Position numbers and translations under genes: made by a program. The notes under the pieces are model-generated. The model was not told the DNA's origin and did no database searches. It was given only the letters and a program-made list of their open reading frames with translations. Of a DNA stretch of 64,000 nt, positions 25,334 to 34,892 are shown one piece after another (within the stretch, counting starts at the first letter, position 1; the number at the start of each line of letters is the position of its first letter). The stretch covers positions 202,331 to 266,330 of the forward strand of contig NZ_SORW01000028.1 of NCBI RefSeq assembly GCF_004405105.1. The letters are read 5' to 3'. Origin of the DNA: Jeotgalibacillus sp. R-1-5s-1 (GTDB lineage: Bacteria; Bacillota; Bacilli; Bacillales; Jeotgalibacillaceae).

Positions 25334-26656
25334 ATGAATGCTGTTATTATAGCGGTTTTAGTTATGCTTATTTTAAGTCTCCTTCGTGTAAATGTAGTAA
25401 TTGCGCTGATTGCCGGTGCGGCAGTCGGGGGTCTTGCAGGCGGTTTATCTGTTGAAGAGACAGTTGCTGTATTTTCTGAAGGAGTGGGCGATGGTGCGAA
25501 CCTTGCGTTAAGTTATGCATTGCTTGGAGGTTTTGCTGTCGCAATTTCTTATACAGGCTTACCTAAGCTGATGGTTGATAAAATTATTAAACTAGTCAGC
25601 AGAAAAGGAGAAGCAAGGGAACAGGTACTGCCAAGGGTACTCATTATTCTCTCTATTTTGTTTATCTCCTGTATTTCTCAAAATGCTGTGCCCGTGCATA
25701 TTGCATTTATTCCTATATTAATTCCGCCATTATTGCTGGTGATGAACGAGTTAGGCATTGATCGTCGATTAATTGCTACCGTTATTACATTTGGTTTAAC
25801 GGCCCCCTATATATTATTGCCGTATGGCTTTGGAATCCTTTTTCATGATTATATTGCTACCAACATGGAATTGAGCGGACTTGCTATTAGTATGAGTGAT
25901 ATTCCTGTTGCGATGCTGATTCCGACTGCTGGAATGGTGCTTGGTCTGCTGATCGCAATCTTTTTCAGCTACCGGAAGCCCCGTGAGTATCGTAACCGCA
26001 AAATCACAGCATCTGATGAAATGTCAGATAAGGTGATTTCTACAAAAGATCTAATTGTCACGATCATTGCAATTATTGCAGCACTTGTGATTCAATCCAT
26101 CTTCCAGTCTATGGTCTTTAGCGCAGTGGTCGGTCTTGTGATCCTGTTTATCTCGGGAACAGTTAAATTATCTGATCAGGATCAGCTGATGATCGATGGA
26201 ATGAAGATGATGGCTTTTATTGGGTTTGTCATGATCTCGGCCAACGGTTTTGCCGGAGTGATTGGTGAAACAGGAGCGGTTGACAGTCTCGTTAACAGTA
26301 CATCTGATCTGATTGGTGACAATAAGGCGCTGGCTGCGCTATTAATGCTGATTGTGGGGCTTGTCGTTACGATGGGGATTGGATCCTCATTTGCGACCGT
26401 TCCGATTATTGCAGTCCTGTTTGTTCCGCTGTCACTGGAGCTTGGATTTAGTCCTCTTGCTACGATTGCTTTGATCGGAACAGCTGGTGCGCTTGGTGAT
26501 GCGGGATCACCGGCATCAGACAGTACGCTTGGACCTACAGCAGGTTTAAATGCGGATGGTCAACACAATCATATTTGGGATACGTGTGTTCCAACCTTTA
26601 TCCATTACAACATTCCGCTGATTATATTCGGCTGGATTGCAGCAATGGTATTATAA
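25334..26656 (+). CDS. yuiF: NhaC-like Na+/H+ antiporter-family carrier YuiF
   Basis: 440 residues, about eleven helices. The C-terminal signature GTAGALGDAGSPASDSTLGP corresponds to the ion-binding GDHCSPISDTT of the NhaC relatives such as the LysW-like carrier at 1838. ATG 25334 has AGAGGAG upstream. Members are annotated Na+/H+ antiporters, yet several are amino acid carriers; substrate is not evident here. It follows pepA as in B. subtilis, which hints at amino acid handling. Ends with a terminator. Confidence 0.85.
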   Translation: MNAVIIAVLVMLILSLLRVNVVIALIAGAAVGGLAGGLSVEETVAVFSEGVGDGANLALSYALLGGFAVAISYTGLPKLMVDKIIKLVSRKGEAREQVLPRVLIILSILFISCISQNAVPVHIAFIPILIPPLLLVMNELGIDRRLIATVITFGLTAPYILLPYGFGILFHDYIATNMELSGLAISMSDIPVAMLIPTAGMVLGLLIAIFFSYRKPREYRNRKITASDEMSDKVISTKDLIVTIIAIIAALVIQSIFQSMVFSAVVGLVILFISGTVKLSDQDQLMIDGMKMMAFIGFVMISANGFAGVIGETGAVDSLVNSTSDLIGDNKALAALLMLIVGLVVTMGIGSSFATVPIIAVLFVPLSLELGFSPLATIALIGTAGALGDAGSPASDSTLGPTAGLNADGQHNHIWDTCVPTFIHYNIPLIIFGWIAAMVL

Positions 26657-26694
26657 AAACAAGCGGCTTCCTGGAGGATCAGGGAGCCGTTTTT
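26655..26694 (+). terminator. Intrinsic terminator after yuiF
   Basis: AAAAACAAGCGGCTTCCT pairs with AGGGAGCCGTTTTT. Confidence 0.85.
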
Positions 26695-26785
26695 ATGTGG
26701 AGAAACCTGATGTTATGAATACTCATTCATATTTTTCTTGCACCATTTACAAAAATACGTCACGATAAGATCAGGGGGCGATGAA

Positions 26786-27184
26786 ATGGATCAGAACAAT
26801 TGGACACAGCATACGCTGATGGACGCTTTAGGGATCGAAATGAAGGAAGTTGGAAAGGGCAAAGTCATTGCAGAAATGCCGGTAGATGGAAGAACACATC
26901 AGCCTTTTGGATTTTTACATGGAGGCGCCTCTGTCGCGCTTGCTGAAACAGTAGCGAGTGTCGGCTCAGCTGCACTTGTCGATCTTGAACATAACCATTG
27001 CTTTGGTCTCGAGATCAATGCCAATCATATTAAAGCAAAACGGGATGGCGTGGTTACGGCGATTGCAGAGGTCATACATAGCGGAAAATCAACAATGGTC
27101 TGGAATATCAGAATTGTTGATGAGGAGGAAGATCTGATCTGTATTTCCAGGTGTACAGTTGCAGTTGTGCCAAAAAAGAAGTAA
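26786..27184 (+). CDS. menI: Hotdog thioesterase, MenI/YuxO-like (DHNA-CoA hydrolase)
   Basis: 132 residues, single hotdog domain with the PaaI/EntH signature HQPFGFLHGGASVALAETVASVG, including the active-site Glu-containing helix. Closest in layout to YuxO, the 1,4-dihydroxy-2-naphthoyl-CoA thioesterase of menaquinone synthesis, which in B. subtilis also lies next to the mrp genes. ATG 26786 follows GGGGGCG. B. subtilis has comQXPA adjacent to yuxO; no such genes are present here. A strong hairpin separates it from the following gene. Confidence 0.82.
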   Translation: MDQNNWTQHTLMDALGIEMKEVGKGKVIAEMPVDGRTHQPFGFLHGGASVALAETVASVGSAALVDLEHNHCFGLEINANHIKAKRDGVVTAIAEVIHSGKSTMVWNIRIVDEEEDLICISRCTVAVVPKKK

Positions 27185-27192
27185 CGTTTACT

Positions 27193-27229
27193 TTTTCTGT
27201 TTAGTGGAAAATATCCACTAAACAGAAAA
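27193..27229. repeat. Perfect 16-bp hairpin just before a ribosome binding site
   Basis: TTTTCTGTTTAGTGGA and TCCACTAAACAGAAAA enclose AAATA. No T-run follows on the + strand; the GGTGGTG site of the next gene begins about one base after the stem. It may influence translation or stabilise the menI 3' end. Confidence 0.8.
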
Positions 27230-27244
27230 GGTGGTGCTCGATTA

Positions 27245-27610
27245 ATGCCATGGAATAAAAACGATTATCCTGATTCGTGGAAAAATCTTGAGCCGGCTGT
27301 GCGCAACAAGGCCATCGAGATTGGAAATGCGCTCGTTGAAGAAGAGGGATATGAAGAGGGCCGTGCCATTGCCATTGCAACAGATCGTGCAAAAAAATCC
27401 ATTCAGAATGATGACCAGGAAACGTATGAGCTCAGGCCGCATGATGATGGATGGCAGCTGATCAAAAAGGGGTCTCATAAAGCGATTTATACGGAAGAAA
27501 CAAAGGCTGCGCTTGAAGACAAAGCCAAATCTTATGTGACAGAGCATAATGGTATACTCAAAGTATTTAAGGCGGATGAATCCGTTGAACAGACATTATA
27601 TAAAGTATAA
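27245..27610 (+). CDS. ChaB-like / DUF2188 two-domain protein
   Basis: 121 residues in two parts: an N-terminal ChaB-like segment (MPWNKNDYPDSWKNLEPAVR ... GYEEGRAIAIATDRAK) and a C-terminal DUF2188 unit (TYELRPHDDGWQLIKKGSHK ... KAKSYVTEHNGILKVF). Both are small, soluble, uncharacterised modules often seen together in Bacillales. GGTGGTG precedes ATG 27245. Its own terminator has been split by the IS element that begins 18 bases downstream. Confidence 0.8.
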   Translation: MPWNKNDYPDSWKNLEPAVRNKAIEIGNALVEEEGYEEGRAIAIATDRAKKSIQNDDQETYELRPHDDGWQLIKKGSHKAIYTEETKAALEDKAKSYVTEHNGILKVFKADESVEQTLYKV

Positions 27611-27636
27611 AAAAACATCCCGGGAGCGTGAACTAT

Positions 27637-27686
27637 ACCCCAGATAACGGACACTGATAAAAAAGTGCCCCTATCTGGGGTTTTTT
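27637..27686 (+). terminator. Intrinsic terminator inside the left IS end
   Basis: ACCCCAGATA (27637-27646) pairs with TATCTGGGGT (27672-27681), then TTTTTT. It would stop transcription entering from the host gene upstream. Confidence 0.75.
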
Positions 27687-27726
27687 GTGTTTCAATAGAT
27701 TTAATCATTGGGGGCGGAGGATATAC

Positions 27727-28158
27727 ATGAGTAAAAATATTTATAATGAGTTTCAAATTAAAGAGCTGGAGAAGAATCCTAACGTATTGAATGCTTCTGA
27801 AAGGTCAATTTCCTATAGTCCTAAGTTTAAGATTAAAGCAGTGAAGGATTATCAAGCTGGGAAAGCACCCTCACAGATCTTTCTAGAACAAGGTTTTGAT
27901 CTTGATATGATTGGTAAGAAACAACCTAAAACCTGCCTTAGGCGTTGGAGAAATACTTATGAGCGCTTTGGAGAGGAGGGTTTCCTTACGGAACGCAGAG
28001 GCAAAGGGAGTACAGGTCGCCCTTCTACAAAAGAACTTTCTGTGGAAGAAAAGTTAAAGAAAGCTGAAGCGAAAATCAAGTTTCTTGAGGCAGAGAATGA
28101 TCTCTTAAAAAAGCTAGAAGAGTTAGAGAGGCAGGCGTTGAAAAAGAAACGATCTTAA
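27727..28158 (+). CDS. IS3-family transposase OrfA
   Basis: 143 residues. N-terminal helix-turn-helix region (YSPKFKIKAVKDYQAGKA, then LRRWRNTYERFGEEGF) and a C-terminal coiled coil (EEKLKKAEAKIKFLEAEND) for multimerisation. ATG 27727 with GGAGG upstream is preferred to ATG 27685, which would read through the left-end terminator. A slippery A6G (28107-28113) in frame as A AAA AAG lies near its end; the -1 frame stays open from there into orfB, giving an OrfAB fusion. Confidence 0.9.
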   Translation: MSKNIYNEFQIKELEKNPNVLNASERSISYSPKFKIKAVKDYQAGKAPSQIFLEQGFDLDMIGKKQPKTCLRRWRNTYERFGEEGFLTERRGKGSTGRPSTKELSVEEKLKKAEAKIKFLEAENDLLKKLEELERQALKKKRS

Positions 28159-28178
28159 CGGCATCTGAGAAGTTCGCC

Positions 28179-29060
28179 TTGATCGAGAAAACAATCAGAG
28201 TTCATCAGTTACACAACGCTGTTTCCTATCTGTGTGAACTGGCAGGTGTTAGCCGCAGTGGTTATTATGATTGGGTGAAGGCTGCCCCATTACGTGCACA
28301 ACGAGACGAACAGGATGAATTAGATGTAGCGTTAATCAGAAAAATATTTATAAGTAAAAGAGAAAAAGTAGGGGCTCTCCAGATAAAAATGATTATGGAG
28401 AATGATTATTCAGCCTGCATGAACCACAAAAAGATTAGACGGTTAATGTCGAAATATAACCTGATAACGAAGATAAGACAGGCCAATCCTTATCGTAAGA
28501 TCGCTAAAGCCACACAGGAGCATCGAACCTGTCCTAATTTGCTTAATCGTGATTTCAACCAAAGTGTACCTGGAAAAGTCCTGCTGACTGACATTACTTA
28601 TCTCTATTACGGAAAAGGGCAAAAAGCATATTTATCCTGTGTAAAAGATGGGGCTACCACCGAAATATTGGCCTACAATCTTTCTACGTCTCTAGAAATG
28701 GATATCGTCTATCGTACGTTAACAAAGTTAAAGGAAGCTGTTGATGGTCAGTTTCATCAAGGAGCCATATTACATTCTGATCAAGGAATGCATTACACGC
28801 ACCCTCGCTTCCAAAGCGAAGTAAAAAAGCTCGGCTTAATACAATCAATGTCCCGAAAGGGAAACTGTTGGGATAACGCCCCAATGGAAAGTTTTTTTGG
28901 CCATTTTAAAGATTTAGCAGAATACAAATCTTATGATAATCTTCAAGACGTAAAGAGGGAAGTAGATCGTGTGATTGGAGAATATAATCACGATCGCTAT
29001 CAATATGGGTTAAATAAAATGACCCCGGTACAATACCGGAGTCACTTACTAGCTGCATAG
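28179..29060 (+). CDS. IS3-family transposase OrfB (rve integrase core)
   Basis: 293 residues counted from TTG 28179; translation probably comes mainly by -1 frameshifting from orfA at 28107-28113. HTH_21 segment (VGALQIKMIMENDYSACMNH) then the DDE core: Asp in LLTDITYLYYG, Asp in LHSDQGMHYT, Glu in CWDNAPMESFFGHFK, ending VQYRSHLLAA. All catalytic residues are intact. Confidence 0.92.
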   Translation: MIEKTIRVHQLHNAVSYLCELAGVSRSGYYDWVKAAPLRAQRDEQDELDVALIRKIFISKREKVGALQIKMIMENDYSACMNHKKIRRLMSKYNLITKIRQANPYRKIAKATQEHRTCPNLLNRDFNQSVPGKVLLTDITYLYYGKGQKAYLSCVKDGATTEILAYNLSTSLEMDIVYRTLTKLKEAVDGQFHQGAILHSDQGMHYTHPRFQSEVKKLGLIQSMSRKGNCWDNAPMESFFGHFKDLAEYKSYDNLQDVKREVDRVIGEYNHDRYQYGLNKMTPVQYRSHLLAA

Positions 29061-29103
29061 GTGCTTTTTAAACTGTCCGAAAATCGGGGCACAGTTCAGC
29101 GAT

Positions 29104-29120
29104 TCCCGGGATGTTTTTTT
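29104..29120. terminator. Right half of the terminator split by the IS
   Basis: TCCCGGGATGTTTTTT at 29104 onward is complementary to AAAAAACATCCCGGGA at 27610-27625. Before insertion the two were five bases apart (GCGAT) and formed a bidirectional terminator between 27245-27610 and mrpG. Confidence 0.88.
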
Positions 29121-29505
29121 ACTTTTTACTTTTACTTTTACTTTTCGCCTGTTCATGTTTCTCTTTATCAGCAAGATCATCTCTCACTGTCTCAGGTGCA
29201 AGCTTAACACCTGTATTATAAGCAGCGCGTGCAATTAAATGTCCACCTACAGGAGCGGTAATCAGAACGAAAAATATACCTAATACGACTCTTGAATTAA
29301 ATACTCCATCCTCTGTTAAAAAGAAGATAAGTGTTCCGATCAGGATACACATAACGCCAAGTGTTGCGCTTTTAGAAGCAGCGTGGGTTCTTGTGTACAG
29401 GTCCGGTAAACGGATGAGACCAATAGCCGTTACTACGGCGAAAAAGGCTCCGATCAGAATAAATCCGGCTACAAAGTATTCACTTACGTCGATCACGGTC
29501 CACAA
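29119..29505 (-). CDS. mrpG: Mrp Na+/H+ antiporter subunit G
   Basis: 128 residues, three helices; family pattern GAFFAVVTAIGLIRLPDLYTR and HAASKSATLG. Small subunit completing the Mrp complex. The C terminus is a Lys/Ser run (KSKSKSKK) encoded by TACTTT-type tandem units. Overlaps mrpF by 26 bases, indicating coupled translation. Last gene of the operon; the IS element has removed its terminator's other half. Confidence 0.93.
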   Translation of the reverse strand: MWTVIDVSEYFVAGFILIGAFFAVVTAIGLIRLPDLYTRTHAASKSATLGVMCILIGTLIFFLTEDGVFNSRVVLGIFFVLITAPVGGHLIARAAYNTGVKLAPETVRDDLADKEKHEQAKSKSKSKK

Positions 29506-29764
29506 TCGCTCCTTTCTCTAGATATTTGGAGAAAGCAACGGTTCCGATAAAGGCAAGGATCCCAAGTAGAAGAATGACTTCAAGAAAGACACTTGAATCA
29601 AGCAGCATGGAAAACAGGCCTGTCATTGCGATCAGACTAATTCCAAGTGAATCCAGTGCAATGACCCGGTCAGCCGTTGATGGGCCTTTTACGACACGGA
29701 TGACGATTCCAATCATACTGGCTGCAACGGCAACCAGCGCAATGTATATAGAAATAGTCAGCAT
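29480..29764 (-). CDS. mrpF: Mrp Na+/H+ antiporter subunit F
   Basis: 94 residues, three helices, with VKGPSTADRVIALDSLGI typical of MrpF. In B. subtilis this subunit is also linked to bile-salt (cholate) efflux. Its start touches the mrpE stop and its end overlaps mrpG by 26 bases. Confidence 0.93.
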   Translation of the reverse strand: MLTISIYIALVAVAASMIGIVIRVVKGPSTADRVIALDSLGISLIAMTGLFSMLLDSSVFLEVILLLGILAFIGTVAFSKYLEKGAIVDRDRRK

Positions 29765-30240
29765 CAGCGGCTCACCTCCATAATTGCCTTCTCAAAACCT
29801 TCCCTGATCGATGAAACGTTTCCTTTAATATCAGATGCATTCAGCGCATGAATATAAAGGGTTCCGTTGTCATCACTCACATCCATCACGAGTGTTCCAG
29901 GCGTCAGCGTGATCAGCAGGGAGAGAAGGGTCACTTCCCATTCTCTCTCAAGCTTTGTATCGTATTTAAATACGCCTGGTTTTAAATCCATTTTTGGACG
30001 GAGGACAATCGCTAGCACTTCAATGTTAGCCTTAATCAGCTCAATAATAAACAGCACAGTCAATTTAATGACAGCCCAGACTCTGAGAATATAGAGCCTC
30101 GTTTGAAAGAACCTGCGCATTGCAAAGATCACGAGCAAACCAAGGAAATAACCGATGATAAAGCTCGATAAGGTAAATGAACTGGTCAGAAACATCCAGA
30201 GGAACGCTAAAAAGAAATTTAATAATACTTGAAATGCCAT
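29764..30240 (-). CDS. mrpE: Mrp Na+/H+ antiporter subunit E
   Basis: 158 residues, N-terminal helices then a cytoplasmic domain with LITLTPGTLVMDVSDD and YIHALNA, the MrpE signature. Required for complex function. Six bases separate it from mrpD. Confidence 0.93.
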   Translation of the reverse strand: MAFQVLLNFFLAFLWMFLTSSFTLSSFIIGYFLGLLVIFAMRRFFQTRLYILRVWAVIKLTVLFIIELIKANIEVLAIVLRPKMDLKPGVFKYDTKLEREWEVTLLSLLITLTPGTLVMDVSDDNGTLYIHALNASDIKGNVSSIREGFEKAIMEVSR

Positions 30241-30246
30241 ATCACA

Positions 30247-31737
30247 TTACTCCTTTAATACTGCTTCAATATAGATTGCAGGATCGATGAGTGGTTCTAC
30301 CGCCATGGTAATAAACGGGCGTATTGCTTCTGTCCCGACACCATAGAAAATGGCGATCAGAACAAGTGCAGCCGCCGGGACCCATAGACGGTTTGCCGAT
30401 TTAGCTTTTGCCCCGTGATACTCTTTTGGCGTTCCCCAGAAGCCATTCATGAAAATCTTCATGGCTGAATATAAGACGAGCAGACTTGAAATGAGGACAA
30501 GCAATGGTCCTACAATATCTCCAGCTTCAAATCCTCCCTGAACAATCAGCAGCTTTCCAATAAATCCGCTTAAAGGAGGAATTCCCGCTAAAGCCAGTGC
30601 AGCAACAAAATAGGTCCAGCCGATTCTCGGGTAATCGCGGATCATCCCACCCATGTCTTTCAGGTGACTTGATCCTGCAATCGCGATCATGATCCCCACG
30701 AGCAGGAACAGTGCTGCTTTAATGACCATATCGTGCAGCAGGTAGAAAACAGCCCCTTCAAGTGAAGCAGGCGTCATTGCTGCGACACCGTATAGGATAA
30801 CTCCTACCGCAACCACAATATTGTAAATAATAATGGTTTTTACTTCTCTGTAGGCAACGGCTCCGATTACTCCAACAACAATGCTCAATAAGGCAAGGAC
30901 ACCTAATATTTCATGGGTGTAACCTGTATCCTGCGTAAAGAATAAAGTATAGGTTCTCAGGATCGAGTAAACACCAACCTTCGTTAAAAGGGCCCCGAAT
31001 AAAGCAAGCACGGGAATTGGTGGAGCACTGTATGACCCTGGAAGCCAGAAGTAAAGCGGTACGATTGCGCCTTTCAAGCCAAATACCATCAGGAAAAAGA
31101 TCGCAATCACCGTAACAATCCCTGTATTTCCAAGCTCACTGATCCGCTGGGAAATATCAGCCATATTCAGTGAACCGACAACAGAGTACAAGTATGCTAC
31201 GGCTGTTACAAATAGCGCTGAGGAAATGACGTTAATCAGCACATACTTAATGGATTCGCGAAGCTGAGCCTTCTTACCACCTAACACAATCAGCAGGTAA
31301 GAAGAAATCAGGAATACTTCAAAGAATACGAACAGGTTAAAAATATCACCTGTTGTAAAGGCTCCGTTAATCCCCACAAGCAGGAACATTACCCCGATGT
31401 AGAAAAAGAAGCTTTCATATTTTTCATCCATATAAATCATCGCATACCAGACAACGAAGAAGGTCAGGATGCTGGACGTTAATACGAGTAGAACTGAAAG
31501 CATATCCGACACGAGCGGAATTCCGTATGGTGCCGGCCAGCTTCCAAGGTTAACTGTCTGAATACCATTCGCTTTTACCTCTGCAGCCAGTACAACTGAT
31601 GCAACGATTGTTGCTCCGATGGCTAACAGTGAGATGAAACGCTGTGCTTTAATTCGCTTCGGGAAAAACATTAAAATCACAGCAGCTAAAAGCGGAATGA
31701 GAATCGGCAATAATGGTAAATTAATCATTTGATTCAT
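30247..31737 (-). CDS. mrpD: Mrp Na+/H+ antiporter subunit D
   Basis: 496 residues, about fourteen helices, homologous to NuoL/M/N proton channels of complex I. Conserved [16 protein letters not shown] with the TM5 Glu and a Lys in [20 protein letters not shown] are present. One of the two antiporter-type subunits. Overlaps mrpC by 17 bases. Confidence 0.95.
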   Translation of the reverse strand: MNQMINLPLLPILIPLLAAVILMFFPKRIKAQRFISLLAIGATIVASVVLAAEVKANGIQTVNLGSWPAPYGIPLVSDMLSVLLVLTSSILTFFVVWYAMIYMDEKYESFFFYIGVMFLLVGINGAFTTGDIFNLFVFFEVFLISSYLLIVLGGKKAQLRESIKYVLINVISSALFVTAVAYLYSVVGSLNMADISQRISELGNTGIVTVIAIFFLMVFGLKGAIVPLYFWLPGSYSAPPIPVLALFGALLTKVGVYSILRTYTLFFTQDTGYTHEILGVLALLSIVVGVIGAVAYREVKTIIIYNIVVAVGVILYGVAAMTPASLEGAVFYLLHDMVIKAALFLLVGIMIAIAGSSHLKDMGGMIRDYPRIGWTYFVAALALAGIPPLSGFIGKLLIVQGGFEAGDIVGPLLVLISSLLVLYSAMKIFMNGFWGTPKEYHGAKAKSANRLWVPAAALVLIAIFYGVGTEAIRPFITMAVEPLIDPAIYIEAVLKE

Positions 31738-32062
31738 TCCCTTTCATTTCTTCCATATTGTCTGTTCCGAGCTCCTGATAAGCACGATAGGCAAGTACCA
31801 GGAAGAATGCCGTTACCCCGAAGCTGATGACAATAGCAGTTAAAACGAGCGCTTGTGGCAGGGGATCCGTATAGGATGTAACCCCATCCAACAGTACAGG
31901 CGCGTCTCCCGTTTTTAAACCACTCATTGTAAGCAACAGTAAATGTGCACCGTGACTGAGCAGAGCAGTGCCGATGATGACACGCAGCAGGCTCTTTGAA
32001 AGGATCAGATAAACAGCGGATGTGAATAACACACCGACCACAATAGACATTAAGATCTCCAT
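31721..32062 (-). CDS. mrpC: Mrp Na+/H+ antiporter subunit C
   Basis: 113 residues, three helices, NuoK-like: [20 protein letters not shown] and [17 protein letters not shown]. Shares one base with the mrpB stop. Confidence 0.94.
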   Translation of the reverse strand: MEILMSIVVGVLFTSAVYLILSKSLLRVIIGTALLSHGAHLLLLTMSGLKTGDAPVLLDGVTSYTDPLPQALVLTAIVISFGVTAFFLVLAYRAYQELGTDNMEEMKGNESND

Positions 32063-32487
32063 TATTCACTCTCCCCAATCGTTTGAATAATGGTCATTGT
32101 TACACCAATTACGACCAGGTAGACCCCAATATCAAACAGCACGGCTGTGTGAAGAGAGGTTTCCCCTAAAAGCGGGAGATTAAAATAGTCGTATGCATGT
32201 GTCAGAAATGGCTGATTAAATAACAATGCACCAGCACCGGTTAATACGGCGATTAATAATCCTGCCGCGGTCATCATGCGATAATCAAACGGCAGAATCG
32301 TATTTAACGTTTTGACATCATAAGCAAGCAGCAGCAGGACGAGTGCAGCAGCTGTCATCAGTCCTCCAATGAATCCTCCTCCGGGCGTATAGTGTCCGGC
32401 AAAAAACAGATTGATGGAGAATAAAATGATGATGAATGATATCACGGTTGTGACGGTTTGTAAGATGACATCATTAGGTTTCTTCAT
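32062..32487 (-). CDS. mrpB: Mrp Na+/H+ antiporter subunit B
   Basis: 141 residues, four helices; contains [16 protein letters not shown], the MrpB signature. Start overlaps the end of mrpA by four bases (ATGA-type coupling). Confidence 0.94.
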   Translation of the reverse strand: MKKPNDVILQTVTTVISFIIILFSINLFFAGHYTPGGGFIGGLMTAAALVLLLLAYDVKTLNTILPFDYRMMTAAGLLIAVLTGAGALLFNQPFLTHAYDYFNLPLLGETSLHTAVLFDIGVYLVVIGVTMTIIQTIGESE

Positions 32488-34892
32488 CCTTTTTGCCTCC
32501 TTACTCCACGGAAGTGAACCATCGCATAAATACCCAAAGCAGCAACTCCAAGTACACAGATTTCAAACAATGTATCAAAGCCACGGAAGTCAACAAGAAT
32601 AACGTTTACCATGTTTCCACCGGCAGCCAGCTTATACACGTTATCGATGTGGTACTGAGAAATCGATTCAAATACAGAGCTGTTACTGTATGCAGAAATG
32701 GCAATCAGTGTAATGGTTATACCAACAAGAATCGAAATGACTGCATTTCCGAAGCGGAAGCCCATGCGTTCTTCCTTCCGGCTGATTTCCGGTAAGTGAT
32801 AGAAGCACAGCAGGAACAATGCTACAGAAACAGTCTCAATTACCAGCTGGGTTAAAGCCAGATCCGGTGCTCTGAAAAATACAAAGAACAATGCAACAGA
32901 GTAACCGACTGCACCAAGCGCAATAATCGATGTCAGTCTTGATTTAGCAAATAGAATCGTAATGGCAGATGCAATCATCACAACAGCCAGAATGACTTCA
33001 TAAATCCGGATCTCTGCAAGGTTGGACGTATCAATTGAAAATGCATCCCGCACTACGAGTGTTGAAAGCAAAATCGCAACGAAAAATCCGAAGATATAAA
33101 GAAGATAGGTTCTCATATAACCAGTCATAATACCTTCAGTCAGCTTAAAGCTTCCGGACTCACCTTTTTCAAGTCCGCGGTCATAAACACCATTGATCGT
33201 AAACTGCTCAGGAATCCGGTTGTAGATACCCTGCCATTTACCAAGCGTAGCGTACAGCAGCGTACCGAACAGGACAATCCCGATCGTCATAAAGAGCTCA
33301 GGTGTAAACCCGTGCCAGAAATAAATGTTAACGTAAACCTCCTGGCCTGAATCCACAAGACTTGGCAAAATGGCTTCAACAGCCGGCTTGATCATGCTGT
33401 TAGACAGCAGGTTCGGGAAAAATCCGAACACAATCACAAGTGCACCAAGCACGATTGGTGAAATCAGCATGCCAATCGGTGCCTCATGAGGTTTCTTTGG
33501 AAGCTTATCAAGCTGAAGCTTTCCAAGGAAAGTTTTAAACAGCAGCATAATGCTGTAAATAAACGTGAACACACTCGCAATCCATGCAATAACAGGGAAT
33601 AAAATGCCCCATGTATCCATCGAGAAAAGGTTAAATTCAAGTATTTCAAGTGTGGCAAGCAGGAACATTTCCTTACTCAGGAAACCGTTAAATGGTGGGA
33701 GTCCTGCCATTGAGAATGTCCCGATTAACGCGATCGTAAAGGTAATCGGCATCAGGTTCACAAGTCCGCCGAGATTTCGAATGTCCCGTGTACCGGTCTC
33801 ATGATCCACAATACCTGCAACCATGAACAGGCTACCTTTAAAGGTTGCGTGATTGATCAGGTGGAACACAGCTGCAATCGTTGCGCCCATATAAATATTC
33901 TCATCCAGCTGGTCAAAATGAAGTGCAGCAGCACCAAGACCGAGCAGTGACATAATTAAACCGAGCTGTGAAATGGTCGAAAATGCAAGAATTCCTTTTA
34001 AATCAGTCTGTTTCACAGCATTAAATGAACCCCAGAACAGGGTGAAAAGTCCGAATCCGGCAACAAGCCAGAGCCAGATTCCTGATTCTGCGAACACCGG
34101 ACTCATGCGGGCAACAAGATAAATACCCGCCTTAACCATCGTTGCAGAGTGAAGATAAGCCGATACAGGTGTAGGTGCTTCCATCGCATCAGGAAGCCAC
34201 ACGTGAAACGGAAATTGTGCTGATTTTGTAAATGCTCCGAGTAAAATCAGAAGCATGGCTGGGATAAACATTGGATCCTGCATGAGTGATCCGGACATAC
34301 TGATTAATTCCTGAATGCTGAAGGTTCCACTCATAATATAGAGAAGAACGATCCCTCCAAGCATCGAAAGTCCGCCGAAAACGGTAATCAGCATTGATTT
34401 CTGAGCCCCGTATCTTGAGCGCTCTTTATCATACCAATATCCGATCAGCAGGAATGAGGAAATTGAAGTGAACTCCCAGAACATATACAGGACGATCAGG
34501 TTGTCGGATAAAACGACACCAAGCATCGCACCCATGAACATGAGTAAATAAACATAAAAGTTATGGAGTGCTTCTTTTTCTTTTGCAAGATAATAGATCG
34601 AATAGAGAACGACCAGTGAGCCGATCCCCGTAATAAGCAGGGCAAATAAAAGCCCCAGACCATCAACATGAGCATTAAAATTGATCCCAAGTGATGGTAT
34701 CCATTCAAACGTCTTTGAAACGGTCTGCCCCCCACTCGTCACCGGCAGGTACTGAATGAAGTAAATAAACAGCGCCAGCGGCACAAGCAGAACGAACCAT
34801 CCGGTATGAATATTCCGGAATCCCTTAAACAAAAAAGGGATGAAGACTGCCGCAATAAATGGCAGTACGATGGCAATATGAAGCAGCGACAA
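32484..34892 (-). CDS. mrpA: Mrp Na+/H+ antiporter subunit A
   Basis: 802 residues, as in B. subtilis MrpA. NuoL-like antiporter domain (FWEFTSISSFLLIGYW; AQFPFHVWLPDAMEAPTPVS) followed by the MrpA C-terminal extension (RAPDLALTQLVIETVSVALF). Start is TTG 34892 (MSLLHIAIVLPF) with GGGAGGG seven bases before it; a nominal in-frame extension to 35291 has low-quality sequence and no ribosome site. The complex exports Na+ against H+ and supports pH and salt tolerance and sporulation. Confidence 0.95.
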   Translation of the reverse strand: MSLLHIAIVLPFIAAVFIPFLFKGFRNIHTGWFVLLVPLALFIYFIQYLPVTSGGQTVSKTFEWIPSLGINFNAHVDGLGLLFALLITGIGSLVVLYSIYYLAKEKEALHNFYVYLLMFMGAMLGVVLSDNLIVLYMFWEFTSISSFLLIGYWYDKERSRYGAQKSMLITVFGGLSMLGGIVLLYIMSGTFSIQELISMSGSLMQDPMFIPAMLLILLGAFTKSAQFPFHVWLPDAMEAPTPVSAYLHSATMVKAGIYLVARMSPVFAESGIWLWLVAGFGLFTLFWGSFNAVKQTDLKGILAFSTISQLGLIMSLLGLGAAALHFDQLDENIYMGATIAAVFHLINHATFKGSLFMVAGIVDHETGTRDIRNLGGLVNLMPITFTIALIGTFSMAGLPPFNGFLSKEMFLLATLEILEFNLFSMDTWGILFPVIAWIASVFTFIYSIMLLFKTFLGKLQLDKLPKKPHEAPIGMLISPIVLGALVIVFGFFPNLLSNSMIKPAVEAILPSLVDSGQEVYVNIYFWHGFTPELFMTIGIVLFGTLLYATLGKWQGIYNRIPEQFTINGVYDRGLEKGESGSFKLTEGIMTGYMRTYLLYIFGFFVAILLSTLVVRDAFSIDTSNLAEIRIYEVILAVVMIASAITILFAKSRLTSIIALGAVGYSVALFFVFFRAPDLALTQLVIETVSVALFLLCFYHLPEISRKEERMGFRFGNAVISILVGITITLIAISAYSNSSVFESISQYHIDNVYKLAAGGNMVNVILVDFRGFDTLFEICVLGVAALGIYAMVHFRGVRRQKG

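Larger units (their letters stand above)
27629..29098 (+). mobile_element. IS3-family insertion sequence, IS150-like group
   Basis: 1470 bp. Imperfect inverted ends begin TGAACTATACCCC on the left (27629) and, read inward, TGAACTGTGCCCC on the right (ending 29098); both ends are flanked by GCG, a 3-bp target duplication. Two frames: orfA with a helix-turn-helix and leucine-zipper-like end, and orfB in the -1 frame with the DDE transposase core. Both frames are intact, so the element may be active. Confidence 0.93.
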
